Of a stretch of DNA of 49,205 nt, positions 1-9,535 are shown piece by piece. The notes beneath the pieces were generated by a model. The model was given only the letters and a program-made list of their open reading frames with translations, made no database searches and was not told the DNA's origin. This DNA comes from Flavobacteriaceae bacterium (GTDB lineage Bacteria > Bacteroidota > Bacteroidia > Flavobacteriales > Flavobacteriaceae), in NCBI GenBank assembly GCA_026988395.1, contig JALSLI010000119.1, positions 1 through 49,205 on the forward strand, in the 5' to 3' direction. Every line of letters begins with the position of its first letter. Position 1 is the stretch's first letter. Position numbers and translations under genes: made by a program.

Positions 1-2
1 AA

Positions 3-218
3 AATAAAGGAACATACACGCCACAATTTTTAACTCAAGAAAGATTTGATAAAATTTTAAAAGGTTCTCACGAGCAATGTGGTAAAAAATCAAAAGGTCA
101 AGGAAAAGGACACGGAAAAGGTAAAGGTAAAGGAATGGGAAAAGGTCAGGGACACGGAAATGGTCAAGGAAGAGGTCAAGGAAGAGGTCAAGGAAGAGGC
201 AGAAACAGGTCTTGGTAA
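3..218 (+). CDS. C-terminal fragment of a DUF2202-like protein with a Gly/Lys/Gln/Arg-rich tail (5' end outside window)
   Basis: Open frame from the window edge: NKGTYTPQFLTQERFDKILKGSHEQCGKKSKGQGKGHGKG...GRGRNRSW*. The YTPQ..T...(F/L)..I...(H/N)E.CG ending matches the C-terminus of the next gene. Confidence 0.75.
   Translation, partial: NKGTYTPQFLTQERFDKILKGSHEQCGKKSKGQGKGHGKGKGKGMGKGQGHGNGQGRGQGRGQGRGRNRSW
162..197 (+). repeat. 12-bp tandem repeat (ggtcaaggaaga x3) coding for GQGR repeats
   Basis: Direct reading of three consecutive identical 12-mers. Confidence 0.9.
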
Positions 219-271
219 AAATAAATAATTACGAGTACATATAAATTAGTAACAATTAAATATAGTAAATT

Positions 272-862
272 ATGAGAAAATTAGTTTTAGTAACAATGGT
301 ATTATTCAGCTTACTGAGCTGTAACAAAGATGATGACTTTGCACCATTATCACAAACAGAAAAAGACGATTTATTATTCCTTAGAGAAGAGGAAAAATTA
401 GCTAGAGATGTCTATTTATACGCTTTTGATAAATATGTTTTAGATATATCAAATAATATTTCACAAAGCGAACAAAAACACATGGATAAAATTTTATCTT
501 TATTAAACAGATATGATTTAGCCGATCCTGCTTCTGCAACAAGAGGTGTGTTTAACAACGCAGAATTACAAACATTGTATAATGATTTGACTGCTCAAGT
601 AGATGTATCAGAATTAGAAGCTTTAAAAGTAGGTGCAACTATTGAGGATTTAGATATTAAAGATATTGTAGCGTTTGAAAATAGAACAGATCACAATGAC
701 ATCTTAGACGCATATAGCAAGTTAAAATGTGGTTCTAGAAATCATATGAGAGCTTATTACAACCGATTGTTAGATAATGGTTTTACTTATACTTCTCAAT
801 ATATAACAGCAACCCAATTAGAAGAAATAATAGCTTCTACAAATGAACGATGTGGAAGATAA
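272..862 (+). CDS. DUF2202 domain (ferritin-like) lipoprotein
   Basis: Signal plus lipobox MRKLVLVTMVLFSLLSCNK; EEEKLARDVYLYAFDKY...F.NISQSEQKHMD...LL.RY motifs typical of DUF2202. Confidence 0.85.
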   Translation: MRKLVLVTMVLFSLLSCNKDDDFAPLSQTEKDDLLFLREEEKLARDVYLYAFDKYVLDISNNISQSEQKHMDKILSLLNRYDLADPASATRGVFNNAELQTLYNDLTAQVDVSELEALKVGATIEDLDIKDIVAFENRTDHNDILDAYSKLKCGSRNHMRAYYNRLLDNGFTYTSQYITATQLEEIIASTNERCGR

Positions 863-892
863 TTAAATCTAAAAATAATTTTTAAAGTAATT

Positions 893-927
893 AAAAAAGT
901 TCCTTTTCTATGAGAAAAAGGAATTTT
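893..927 (+). terminator. Rho-independent terminator after the DUF2202 gene
   Basis: agttccttttctatgagaaaaaggaattttttg: stem-loop followed by T-run. Confidence 0.8.
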
Positions 928-1025
928 TTGTATTATATAATAATTGCAATTGAATTAAAGAAAGAAAACACAAAATTATATTTATAAAACTTAGTATATC
1001 AAACTTTTATCATCAAAAAAATCCT

Positions 1026-2687
1026 TTACAAACCTAAAACCTCCACACCTTGTTCAAAAATAATATCAACCGGAATATTTTTTTCTAATAATCGATCTAA
1101 ATCTTTTTGTAATTGTTTTGGCACAATTCCTTTTTGTTTTACTAATTTTTGAACAGATTGGTAATCACCGGTCCCTTGTAAAGTTAAGATTAAACCGGAC
1201 AAATCATTCATAGCTTGCATAATCTTATCATAATGCAACGTGTATGTGCCATCATCATTTCTGGTAAAAGCTCCTTTTTCTTCAAAATAATTAAAACGAA
1301 TCATATTGGCTATTCCATGTGCATCGGCAGCTCCAAAACGAACCGATCTAAAAATACTTGCCATAAAAGTTGTCATATAATCTTTTGGATCACCTTGCAA
1401 CTCGCCTTTTTTAAGCAACTGCATTACCATGTATAATCCTAAAACATCGGCCTTTCCTTCTTCTAATGCAGAAGACAAATCTTTTAAACTGGTACGTACG
1501 GTTCCTTTGCCGTTTATGGTGTTTTTAATTCCTAATCCGTGTGCAACCTCGTGGAACATCGTATTTGCAAAAAAGGCATCAAAAGTGATGTGTTTTCGCT
1601 GTTTGTGTGTAATCAACTCATTTGCAATTGGCACCAATATTTTGTCAAATTTGGCTTGCATCACATTTTTTAATTGCAATCTTCGTGTTCCTTTTTTAAG
1701 TTGTACACGCTCATCATTTGGTAGATTAATCGCAATAGTTTTTCCGCCTGTATTTGCTTCACCACTGTAATAAATGGCATCATATGCATTTAAATCAGAT
1801 TTTGTGCCTGGCTTTTCTTGTTTGTATTTACTCTCTACCGGTAAATTTTTCTGTAATTCGGGTAAAAAAGTAACAAAATGAGCCAATTTTTTACTCCATT
1901 CCATATCTTTTACTAATACATAACCTTCATGTGCCGCTTTATAACCGAAAAGTTGGTCTTCATAAGTTTCGATTGGACCTATCACCACATCTAAATGATT
2001 GGATTTCATGTCCATCCACAGTGAATCACTATTATAATAATCATCGTTTAACAAGGCTTTTGCTCTGGCTAAAAGATAATTTTTTAATCCTCTATCTTCC
2101 ACAAAAGCAGCTGCTTCCATTAAATATTGTGAGGCTTTTAATAATTGCGGTTTAAATTTTTGGTTATATCCAACAATACTTAATTCGCCTTTATCATTTC
2201 TTTCCACAAAAGTGTAAAGAGAATCTTTTCCTTTTAAATCGGCTTTTTCAAACTCTTCAACAGTCATGTCTTTAGGATAAAAATTTGCTCCCAAAGGTTT
2301 TTTGCCAATTCCTTTTACAAAAGGTTTATTATCATCTAAACGATCCCAGGGACCGTAATTAATTTCGGCGAAAGTCTTTGTATCTGCATCGCTTATTTTT
2401 TGAAACAACTCTTTTTTATCACCATAAGTTTCATACCAAAATAAATCGTCCATTATTTTAACTGCTTTGATTAATAATGGAATCATTTTCTTTTCCTTAT
2501 CGGAAAGTTTGGAAACATCGGTTGTTAATTTAACTTTGGCATATTGCTTTATCTTTTGTTGTATTTCTTTCTTTTTCGTTTTTTGAGAAACTTTATTGTT
2601 TGTCGATGGCTTTGTTTCCTGTTTTACTTGTTGTTTACAAGATAAAAAACTCCAAAAAAGGAAACTGTATAAAATAACTTTTTTCAT
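1026..2687 (-). CDS. Zn-dependent M49-like (dipeptidyl-peptidase III-related) metallopeptidase lipoprotein
   Basis: HEVAHGLG (HExxH) followed by EEGKADVLGLYM; start moved to MKKVILYSFLFWSFLSCKQ (lipobox) rather than the upstream Met of the ORF track. Confidence 0.75.
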   Translation of the reverse strand: MKKVILYSFLFWSFLSCKQQVKQETKPSTNNKVSQKTKKKEIQQKIKQYAKVKLTTDVSKLSDKEKKMIPLLIKAVKIMDDLFWYETYGDKKELFQKISDADTKTFAEINYGPWDRLDDNKPFVKGIGKKPLGANFYPKDMTVEEFEKADLKGKDSLYTFVERNDKGELSIVGYNQKFKPQLLKASQYLMEAAAFVEDRGLKNYLLARAKALLNDDYYNSDSLWMDMKSNHLDVVIGPIETYEDQLFGYKAAHEGYVLVKDMEWSKKLAHFVTFLPELQKNLPVESKYKQEKPGTKSDLNAYDAIYYSGEANTGGKTIAINLPNDERVQLKKGTRRLQLKNVMQAKFDKILVPIANELITHKQRKHITFDAFFANTMFHEVAHGLGIKNTINGKGTVRTSLKDLSSALEEGKADVLGLYMVMQLLKKGELQGDPKDYMTTFMASIFRSVRFGAADAHGIANMIRFNYFEEKGAFTRNDDGTYTLHYDKIMQAMNDLSGLILTLQGTGDYQSVQKLVKQKGIVPKQLQKDLDRLLEKNIPVDIIFEQGVEVLGL

Positions 2688-2736
2688 AAATTGTTTAGTT
2701 TTAAAATAAATGCGTTCAAAATTACTCAATTCTTTT

Positions 2737-3792
2737 TTATTGCTTGTAAATTTTTATAACAACCTCTCCTTTGTCATTTACCGACGCTCTGTACATTCCG
2801 GCTGTATTAAATTCAAAAACCATATTTCCTTTTTTATCCAAACCAATAACACCTCCCGTTCCGCCTAGGTTTGTAAGCTTATTTTGAATAACATCTTTTG
2901 CTGCATCTTTTAACGAAATTCCTTTATATTCTATTTGAGCAGAAATATCATGAGCCACAACACCTCTAATAAAATATTCTCCCCAACCTGTAGATGAAAT
3001 ACCACAAGTAGCATTATTTGCATACGTTCCGGCTCCAATTATTGGCGAATCACCAATTCTATGCCAACGTTTATTGGTCATTCCTCCTGTGGAAGTGCCG
3101 GCAGTTATATTTCCGTTTTTATCTAATGCTACACAACCAACCGTACCATATTTGCTATTTTTAATATCCGGATCATAAAAAGCTGATTTTTCATCATGAT
3201 CTAAAACAGATTTCTCTTTTTCTTTTATTTTTTGAAGTGATTTAAAACGTTTATCGGTATAAAAATAACTTGGATCAACAATGGTAAGTCCTTGTTCTTT
3301 AGCAAATTCACTTGCACCACTACCGTATAGCAATACATGATTAGAATTTGTCATCACTTTTCTTGCTAAAGAAATCGGATTTTTAACATTCGTAACTCCT
3401 GCTACTGCTCCGGCATTTAAATCGTTTCCGGTCATTATTGAGGCATCCATTTCATTGGTTTCGTCATGAGTAAAAACCGCACCTTTTCCGGCATTAAATA
3501 AGGGTGAATCCTCCATTACATTAATAGTTTTTTCAACAGCATCTAAACTTGTTCCGCCATTTTTAAGAATATTATAGCCAACTAAAATGGCTTCTTTTAA
3601 TTTTGCCTTATATTTTTGCTCTTTTTCTACCGACATATTTTTTTTAAGAATTGTTCCGGCTCCTCCATGAATAACGATGGCGAATTTGTTGGTTTGTTTT
3701 TGTTTGTTTTTTACCTTATCGGAAGTATTTTCCGTATGAGAACACGAAATAAAAACAAGAAAAAAAATACTAAGAAGAAATCGATTTTTCAT
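2737..3792 (-). CDS. Isoaspartyl peptidase / plant-type L-asparaginase (Ntn-hydrolase), lipoprotein
   Basis: HGGAGTI, SPLFNAGKGAVFT, MDASIM, KYGTVGCVALD (autocleavage Gly-Thr), TSTGGMTNK, GRIGDSPIIGAG-like motif (HRIGDSPIIGAGTYA). Start at MKNRFLLSIFFLVFISCSH (lipobox). Confidence 0.9.
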   Translation of the reverse strand: MKNRFLLSIFFLVFISCSHTENTSDKVKNKQKQTNKFAIVIHGGAGTILKKNMSVEKEQKYKAKLKEAILVGYNILKNGGTSLDAVEKTINVMEDSPLFNAGKGAVFTHDETNEMDASIMTGNDLNAGAVAGVTNVKNPISLARKVMTNSNHVLLYGSGASEFAKEQGLTIVDPSYFYTDKRFKSLQKIKEKEKSVLDHDEKSAFYDPDIKNSKYGTVGCVALDKNGNITAGTSTGGMTNKRWHRIGDSPIIGAGTYANNATCGISSTGWGEYFIRGVVAHDISAQIEYKGISLKDAAKDVIQNKLTNLGGTGGVIGLDKKGNMVFEFNTAGMYRASVNDKGEVVIKIYKQ

Positions 3793-3838
3793 AAATATAT
3801 ATTTAATTACATTAGACACAAACTTACACAAAAAAGTG

Positions 3839-3846
3839 TACATTTG
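3839..3846 (+). promoter_or_regulatory. Candidate Bacteroidetes -7 element (TACATTTG) for the serine hydrolase gene
   Basis: TAnnTTTG match 25 bp upstream of the ATG at 3872; no clear -33 element. Confidence 0.45.
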
Positions 3847-3871
3847 TTGCTGAATAATTTACCCTTTTATT

Positions 3872-5218
3872 ATGAAAAAACTTCTTAAAGTTCTTTTACT
3901 CTTAATCACCATTGGAGCTGTTTATTTTTATCTTACAATTTATCCTAAATTAGATATTGTTAGCGGATTTTCAGCCAAAAGTGTTGCCTCACACTTGTTT
4001 ATTGCCGGAAGGTCTCAAAAACAAACCGAAGCTGAAGATAATGATGTAAAATCAATACGATTAGCAAAAAACAAAGTAAATTTAAAAGAAAAATCCGTTA
4101 CCTCTTCTGCTTTTGGTTTAAAAAAACGAAAAGCAGTTTACAAAGAAGGTTTAGGTGCTATTTTATTGCCTCACGGAAAAGAAAATGAAGCGATAACCAT
4201 TCCTACTCCTAACCGGAATTCTAAATTGAATGAAAAACCATTTCCTTACGGAGATGCCAAACAAAAAGACACTGTTTTTGCAAATATTGATTACAAAAAA
4301 TTAGAAAAAACGGTGCTTAATGCTTTTGATAAAAAAGGAGAAAGCAAAAAAAGAACCAGAGCCGTATTGGTAATTTATAAAGACCAAATTATTGCCGAAC
4401 ATTACAAAAATGGTTTTGATAAAAACTCTATTTTACTTGGTTGGTCTATGACCAAAAGTATTACGAGTGCCGTTATAGGACTTTTGGAAAAACAAGGCAA
4501 AGTGCATTTAAATCAAACACATTTATTTAAAGAATGGGAAAAAGATAACCGAAAAAACATCAGTCTTAAAAATCTATTGAATATGAATTCCGGTTTGGCT
4601 TGGGATGAAAGTTATGATAAAATAAGCGATGTTACTAAAATGTTGTTTTTAGCCGAGGATATGCCTTCGGTACAACTACATAAAAAATTAGTAGGTAAAC
4701 CAAATGAAAGTTGGAACTATTCCAGCGGAACGACTAATTTATTAAGTGCTTTTATTAAAAAGCAATTTAAAACCGAACAAGAATATTTAGATTTTTGGTA
4801 TCGCGAATTAATCGATAAAATAGGCATGCACTCCATGATTATAGAACCGGATTTTAAAGGAAATCTTGTTGGTAGCTCTTACGGTTGGGCAACAGTTCGT
4901 GATTGGGCGAAATTTGGTTTGTTGTATTTACACAACGGTAATTGGAAAGGCGAACAAATTTTAAATAAATCTTGGGTAGATTTCACCAAAAAACCTACAA
5001 ATACTTCAAACGGACGATATGGCGGTCATTTTTGGCTTAACGCCGGAGGTATTTATCCGGATGTACCACGTGATTTATTTTCATGTAACGGCTACCAAGG
5101 ACAACGTGTTTTTATCATTCCGTCTAAAAATTTAGTAGTTGTAAAATTTGGCTTGGTAGAAGGTAAAAACTTTGCTGTAAATAGTTTTTTACGAGAGATT
5201 GTTGAAAGTATAAAATAA
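3872..5218 (+). CDS. Serine hydrolase, beta-lactamase/class C-like family, membrane-anchored N-terminus
   Basis: SMTKSITS (SxxK), W.YSSGTTNLLS, YGGHFWLNAGG near the C-terminus. Confidence 0.85.
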   Translation: MKKLLKVLLLLITIGAVYFYLTIYPKLDIVSGFSAKSVASHLFIAGRSQKQTEAEDNDVKSIRLAKNKVNLKEKSVTSSAFGLKKRKAVYKEGLGAILLPHGKENEAITIPTPNRNSKLNEKPFPYGDAKQKDTVFANIDYKKLEKTVLNAFDKKGESKKRTRAVLVIYKDQIIAEHYKNGFDKNSILLGWSMTKSITSAVIGLLEKQGKVHLNQTHLFKEWEKDNRKNISLKNLLNMNSGLAWDESYDKISDVTKMLFLAEDMPSVQLHKKLVGKPNESWNYSSGTTNLLSAFIKKQFKTEQEYLDFWYRELIDKIGMHSMIIEPDFKGNLVGSSYGWATVRDWAKFGLLYLHNGNWKGEQILNKSWVDFTKKPTNTSNGRYGGHFWLNAGGIYPDVPRDLFSCNGYQGQRVFIIPSKNLVVVKFGLVEGKNFAVNSFLREIVESIK

Positions 5219-5219
5219 A

Positions 5220-5251
5220 TAACCTAATGAATTTAAACAATCATTAGGTTA
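5220..5251. terminator. Bidirectional terminator between convergent genes
   Basis: TAACCTAATGA-atttaaacaa-TCATTAGGTTA, 11-bp perfect stem flanked by A/T runs. Confidence 0.85.
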
Positions 5252-5272
5252 AAAATCAGCTTCATAAAACTA

Positions 5273-6553
5273 CTATTTAGTATGATATAATCTATAAATA
5301 ATTTTTGGAATTCGGGTGTTTTTATTTACCCATGCAATCAGTAACAAATCTTCATTTATTTTAGTAATTACAGGATGATCGTTTTCTGTAAATTTCTCAG
5401 TTATTTCTAATTTGTTTTTTTTAGAGTTTTTTATAATTTCTAATTGAATCAAATTATACCCTTTTCCTTCATTTTCATAATACTCTTCATAAACTGTATA
5501 AAATCCATTATTATCTGCAACCATTTGTGGATGATACCCTGTTTTTGTTAATAATGTTTTATTATTAAACGTATCTCCTTCCTTTTTAATATAGAAAATC
5601 CCATCATTTTCTGGAGCTCCTGTGTACCATATTGCCCCTAAAACACCATTACTTTCTGCTAAAGATGGACCGGTATGTGGACAACCATAAAAATGCCAGT
5701 TATCTTTACTTAACGGAATCGGTTTTGTAAAATCAACACCATTGTTAATTGAAGATAAATAATACATATCACGTATTTCTGTTTTATCATCACCTGTAAA
5801 TCCGGGTTCTTTACTATCTATAATGTTTCTATATGCAATATGAATTACTCCTTTACTATCGGTAAAAATATCTGTTCTACAACATTCACAAGTAGAACCT
5901 GCTATCGGTTTTTCATTTTCAACTACTTTTAGATTAGAATTTGTCTTTGCAAAGTACAAAGTTTTGCCTTTATGATCTTTATCTATAGGTTTTCTGCTAT
6001 CTAACCAAATAATTCCTATTTCACCATCAGACAACAAAGCAATATCAAAAAAAGATTGACTTGTAGAGGTTTTATCTGTCACTAATTTTTTTTCCTCTGA
6101 CCATGTTTTACCATTATCATTTGAAAAAGAATAAAACATTGCTCCTCCAAACCTTGAGGCCGGATTTTTAGATCTTCTTCGGTAAAAAGCAAATAAAGTA
6201 CCGTTTCTTGTCTTTCCCACTTTTGCCATACTTTCTGCATGTAATTGTAATCCCTTAGATGTTGGTATGGTAATTTCGTTATTAAATCTATTAGTTTTGG
6301 TATTAAAAAATGCCATTTTTAACAAATTAGAATTAGGCTCTTTATGTGTTTCCGTCCAATTTACAATAATTTCGTTATTTCCGTTAAAAAAATAAGCTCC
6401 CTCTGATTTTAATTTAGGATTAGTTAGCTTATTAAATATCTTTGTCGCTTCTTTACTTTTATTATTTTTTTTGGATGTAGTTTGTAATGTTTCTTTATTG
6501 CAGGAATACAACACCATCACGAATAAAATTAATACTAATTTAATTGATTTCAT
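5273..6553 (-). CDS. Sialidase-like (BNR beta-propeller) lipoprotein with CxCC and CPHTGP motifs
   Basis: MKSIKLVLILFVMVLYSCNK lipobox; SNDNGKTWSE Asp-box; STCECCRTDIF; YGCPHTGPSL. Confidence 0.75.
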   Translation of the reverse strand: MKSIKLVLILFVMVLYSCNKETLQTTSKKNNKSKEATKIFNKLTNPKLKSEGAYFFNGNNEIIVNWTETHKEPNSNLLKMAFFNTKTNRFNNEITIPTSKGLQLHAESMAKVGKTRNGTLFAFYRRRSKNPASRFGGAMFYSFSNDNGKTWSEEKKLVTDKTSTSQSFFDIALLSDGEIGIIWLDSRKPIDKDHKGKTLYFAKTNSNLKVVENEKPIAGSTCECCRTDIFTDSKGVIHIAYRNIIDSKEPGFTGDDKTEIRDMYYLSSINNGVDFTKPIPLSKDNWHFYGCPHTGPSLAESNGVLGAIWYTGAPENDGIFYIKKEGDTFNNKTLLTKTGYHPQMVADNNGFYTVYEEYYENEGKGYNLIQLEIIKNSKKNKLEITEKFTENDHPVITKINEDLLLIAWVNKNTRIPKIIYRLYHTK

Positions 6554-6591
6554 TTACTGCTCTTTTTATATAAAAGAAATTATTAAAATAT

Positions 6592-6624
6592 TCCTTCTTC
6601 TTTTAAATAATTAAAAGAAGAAGG
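6592..6624 (-). terminator. Strong intergenic hairpin between the sialidase-like gene and the TonB-dependent receptor gene
   Basis: tccttcttcttttaa-ataa-ttaaaagaagaagga, about 15-bp perfect stem; tail on the minus strand is only moderately T-rich. Confidence 0.5.
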
Positions 6625-6658
6625 AGCAATTATATTTTAAAACAATCTTTTTTTTAAT

Positions 6659-8965
6659 TTATAATTTATAATATACACCTAACAAAAGGGTTCTAGGAGT
6701 TCCCGGAGTATATGTTGTTCTCCCCCATGCTGTATTGGCTCTTGTACTGTAAATATCATCTGTTATATTCATAATATTTACATAAAAATTAAACTTTTTA
6801 TACTTATAACCAAATCTGGCATTTAATAAATCGTAACCTTCATAAGTGGTATCGTTAGTCATATCTGTATAATATTCACCTACATGTTGCCATTCTAAAT
6901 TTAACCTAAATCCTTTTAAATATCTAGGTTTATAACTCAAACCTGTATTATAAATCAATTTAGGTGCTCCTTGCATAAAATTACCACTAAAATCTTTAAC
7001 CGGTTCACCATCTACTATTTTAGTTACAAAATCTTCGTATTTATGTTCGGCAAAAGAACCGGAATATCTAAATCTAAATTCACTCGATATTTTATATTTT
7101 AATCCAAATTCAATTCCTTTATGAGAAGTTTGTCCTACGTTTTTATTCTCTCTAATAGTCACGCCATTAAGTTTTGTTGTAACCGAAACAACCTCATCAT
7201 TACCTAACATGTAATATCCGGCAAGATCTAAATATAGTTTATTTTGTAATAAACTAAACCAACCTCCAACTTCATAGCTATCAAAAGTGGTAGGATCTAG
7301 CAACGGTACATCGTCTTTTCTAAATAAATCACTAATAGAAGGAGGTATAAAACCAACGCTATAATTTGTATAGGCTCCAACATTTTTAGTGAAATTATAC
7401 GCAAAGCCTATTCTTGGTGTAAATGAATTGAAAGATTCTTTAGCGTCTTGTGCCGAGTAATCACTTGCAGCCGGTAATCTATTTACAAAATCATAACTGT
7501 AAATATCATATCGTAGTGCTGCATTTATTTTAAAATTTTTAATTGGCTCTATATCTCCTGCAATAAAAAATCCGTTATTAACTATATCTACAGCGTAATC
7601 TGATGAATATACACCTGTATCTGTATAGCTTGTAAACATTCCGCTAGCATCACGATAAACATCCAAAATTTTTGCATAATATGTTTTAGGGCTAAAATCT
7701 AAATTAGTTCCAAAAATTAAATTAGAATGATATGTCTCAAACTTAATATTGTGTTGTAAATAAACTGCATAACTATTAAAACTATTGTCATTTAATTGCC
7801 CGGTTGTATTGCTATCAAAAGGTGTATCATTTGCTATTCTATAACTAGGATTTTGACGCATTGTATTATCGCGATAAATTAAACTCATTGTTGAGCTATT
7901 TTTTGTATTCCATTTTTTGTTTAACGTAGAATTAAAACGTAAAGCTTTTGCATCTCGAAAAGTAAAGGTATGATATGATGAATAATCTTCATTTAAAAAT
8001 TTGGTTTCATCTAAACTACCACTCATTTCACTAAAATAATCTACATAAGTTAATGTATTTGACCAGTATAAATTTTTATCAAAATCATATGTTACTTTTG
8101 CTGTTATAGCTGTTTTATCATAATCTCCATAATCACGAATACCATCTTTTATTTGTGAGTAGTATCCTCCAACATAAACGCCTAATTTTCCGAAACTTTC
8201 TGAAGCTTTTGCATCAACTCTAAAATAACCGTCACTATGACCTCGTACTCCTAATTTTCCGGATAATTCTTTCGAAGGGTTTTGAGTAATAAAATTAATA
8301 GCACCTCCAATTGCCTCACTACCATATAAAGAAGAATAAGGTCCTCTAATTACCTCAATATTCTGAACAGCCTCCATATTCATTTCTAAAAGAGCATTAT
8401 GATTAAAAACTCCAGTTGGTCTAATTGGAATTCCATCTTCTAAATACAAGAATAAACTTTTAGTAGAAATTGGCTGTCTAATAGCCATCATATGCTGTTC
8501 GTTGCCTAAATCTACCATTAAAACACCAGGTACTTGGTTAATAACTTGATCTACCGATGTTGGTTGAATTTCTTCTATTGTTGCTCTAGAAATCGAACTA
8601 ATGGCTACTGGAAGTTCTTTTCTTTTTTGAACCGTTCTTGACGCAGAAACCACTACTAAATCTAAATCTGATATGGTTTCTTTTAAAATTACTTCCATTT
8701 TTTCTTTTACATGAAGAACCTTTGTTTCAAATCCAATAAAAGAAAATTGCAAATTATCTTTTACATTAACATCTTGTAATACAAAATTACCTTTTTGATT
8801 TGTTGTTGTTCCTTTTTTAGTGTTAACATCAATAATTTGAACATTTGCTAATGGATTATTATAAATATCTTTTACAGTACCATTTACTGTGATTTTTTTA
8901 TTTTGAGCGAATAACGCTACACTTAAAAGTATGAATACCATACTTAAAATATTATTTAACTTCAT
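6659..8965 (-). CDS. TonB-dependent outer-membrane receptor with N-terminal carboxypeptidase-like regulatory domain
   Basis: MKLNNILSMVFILLSVALFAQ signal; VNGTVKDIYNNPLANVQI...GTTTNQKGNF; plug VVVSASR...IEEIQP.SVDQVINQVPGV; VIRGPYSSLYGSEAIGGAINFIT; C-terminal beta strands. Confidence 0.95.
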   Translation of the reverse strand: MKLNNILSMVFILLSVALFAQNKKITVNGTVKDIYNNPLANVQIIDVNTKKGTTTNQKGNFVLQDVNVKDNLQFSFIGFETKVLHVKEKMEVILKETISDLDLVVVSASRTVQKRKELPVAISSISRATIEEIQPTSVDQVINQVPGVLMVDLGNEQHMMAIRQPISTKSLFLYLEDGIPIRPTGVFNHNALLEMNMEAVQNIEVIRGPYSSLYGSEAIGGAINFITQNPSKELSGKLGVRGHSDGYFRVDAKASESFGKLGVYVGGYYSQIKDGIRDYGDYDKTAITAKVTYDFDKNLYWSNTLTYVDYFSEMSGSLDETKFLNEDYSSYHTFTFRDAKALRFNSTLNKKWNTKNSSTMSLIYRDNTMRQNPSYRIANDTPFDSNTTGQLNDNSFNSYAVYLQHNIKFETYHSNLIFGTNLDFSPKTYYAKILDVYRDASGMFTSYTDTGVYSSDYAVDIVNNGFFIAGDIEPIKNFKINAALRYDIYSYDFVNRLPAASDYSAQDAKESFNSFTPRIGFAYNFTKNVGAYTNYSVGFIPPSISDLFRKDDVPLLDPTTFDSYEVGGWFSLLQNKLYLDLAGYYMLGNDEVVSVTTKLNGVTIRENKNVGQTSHKGIEFGLKYKISSEFRFRYSGSFAEHKYEDFVTKIVDGEPVKDFSGNFMQGAPKLIYNTGLSYKPRYLKGFRLNLEWQHVGEYYTDMTNDTTYEGYDLLNARFGYKYKKFNFYVNIMNITDDIYSTRANTAWGRTTYTPGTPRTLLLGVYYKL

Positions 8966-9074
8966 TTTTTAATACTTTTTTTTAGATGTGCATATCTCAT
9001 CACACCAATTATTATAATTGTTGATAAACTGATTATTTAGATATCATTGTTAAAGCAACGATATAATAGAAGTA

Positions 9075-9464
9075 TTAAAATTTAGGTGGTTTAAAATCAG
9101 CTTTTATATAGCAAATCGATTTTAAAAATTTGAAAAAATAAGGTTCCTTTATTTGCAATTTATAAAAATACTGAAATGTAAATAATGTTGCTTTTTCTAA
9201 AACAAATACAGGAGAAAATATCTCAATTTTAGAATTTTCAGGTTTACTTTTATGGTTATTTAAATCTAAATAATTCTCGGATGCTAATTTTTCAGAAACA
9301 TAACAACTACCATAACACAATAAAAGTGGTTTATCTTTATTTATACATAAATTTTCTACTACATAATCAAAATGCAACAAATAATCAACTATCGGAATCA
9401 ACGGTCTGATCATCGCACTTAAATAAAGGGAAATAAATAATATGCTTAAAAATTTATTTTTCAA
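9075..9464 (-). CDS. Small membrane-associated protein with Cys-rich LCxNKDKPLLLCxGxC motif; function unknown
   Basis: 129-aa ORF upstream of the TonB receptor on the same strand; N-terminal hydrophobic segment; VENLCINKDKPLLLCYGSCYVSEKLASE. Confidence 0.7.
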   Translation of the reverse strand: MKNKFLSILFISLYLSAMIRPLIPIVDYLLHFDYVVENLCINKDKPLLLCYGSCYVSEKLASENYLDLNNHKSKPENSKIEIFSPVFVLEKATLFTFQYFYKLQIKEPYFFKFLKSICYIKADFKPPKF

Positions 9465-9535
9465 TAGTTTTTGATATAAATTATTTTACAAAAATAGGAT
9501 TTTTAAAACCGAAAATATTGATAAAAATCATTTTC

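Noticed and set aside
1429-1770. 113-aa plus-strand ORF
   Set aside because: Antisense within the M49-like peptidase; no signal, motif or leader of its own.
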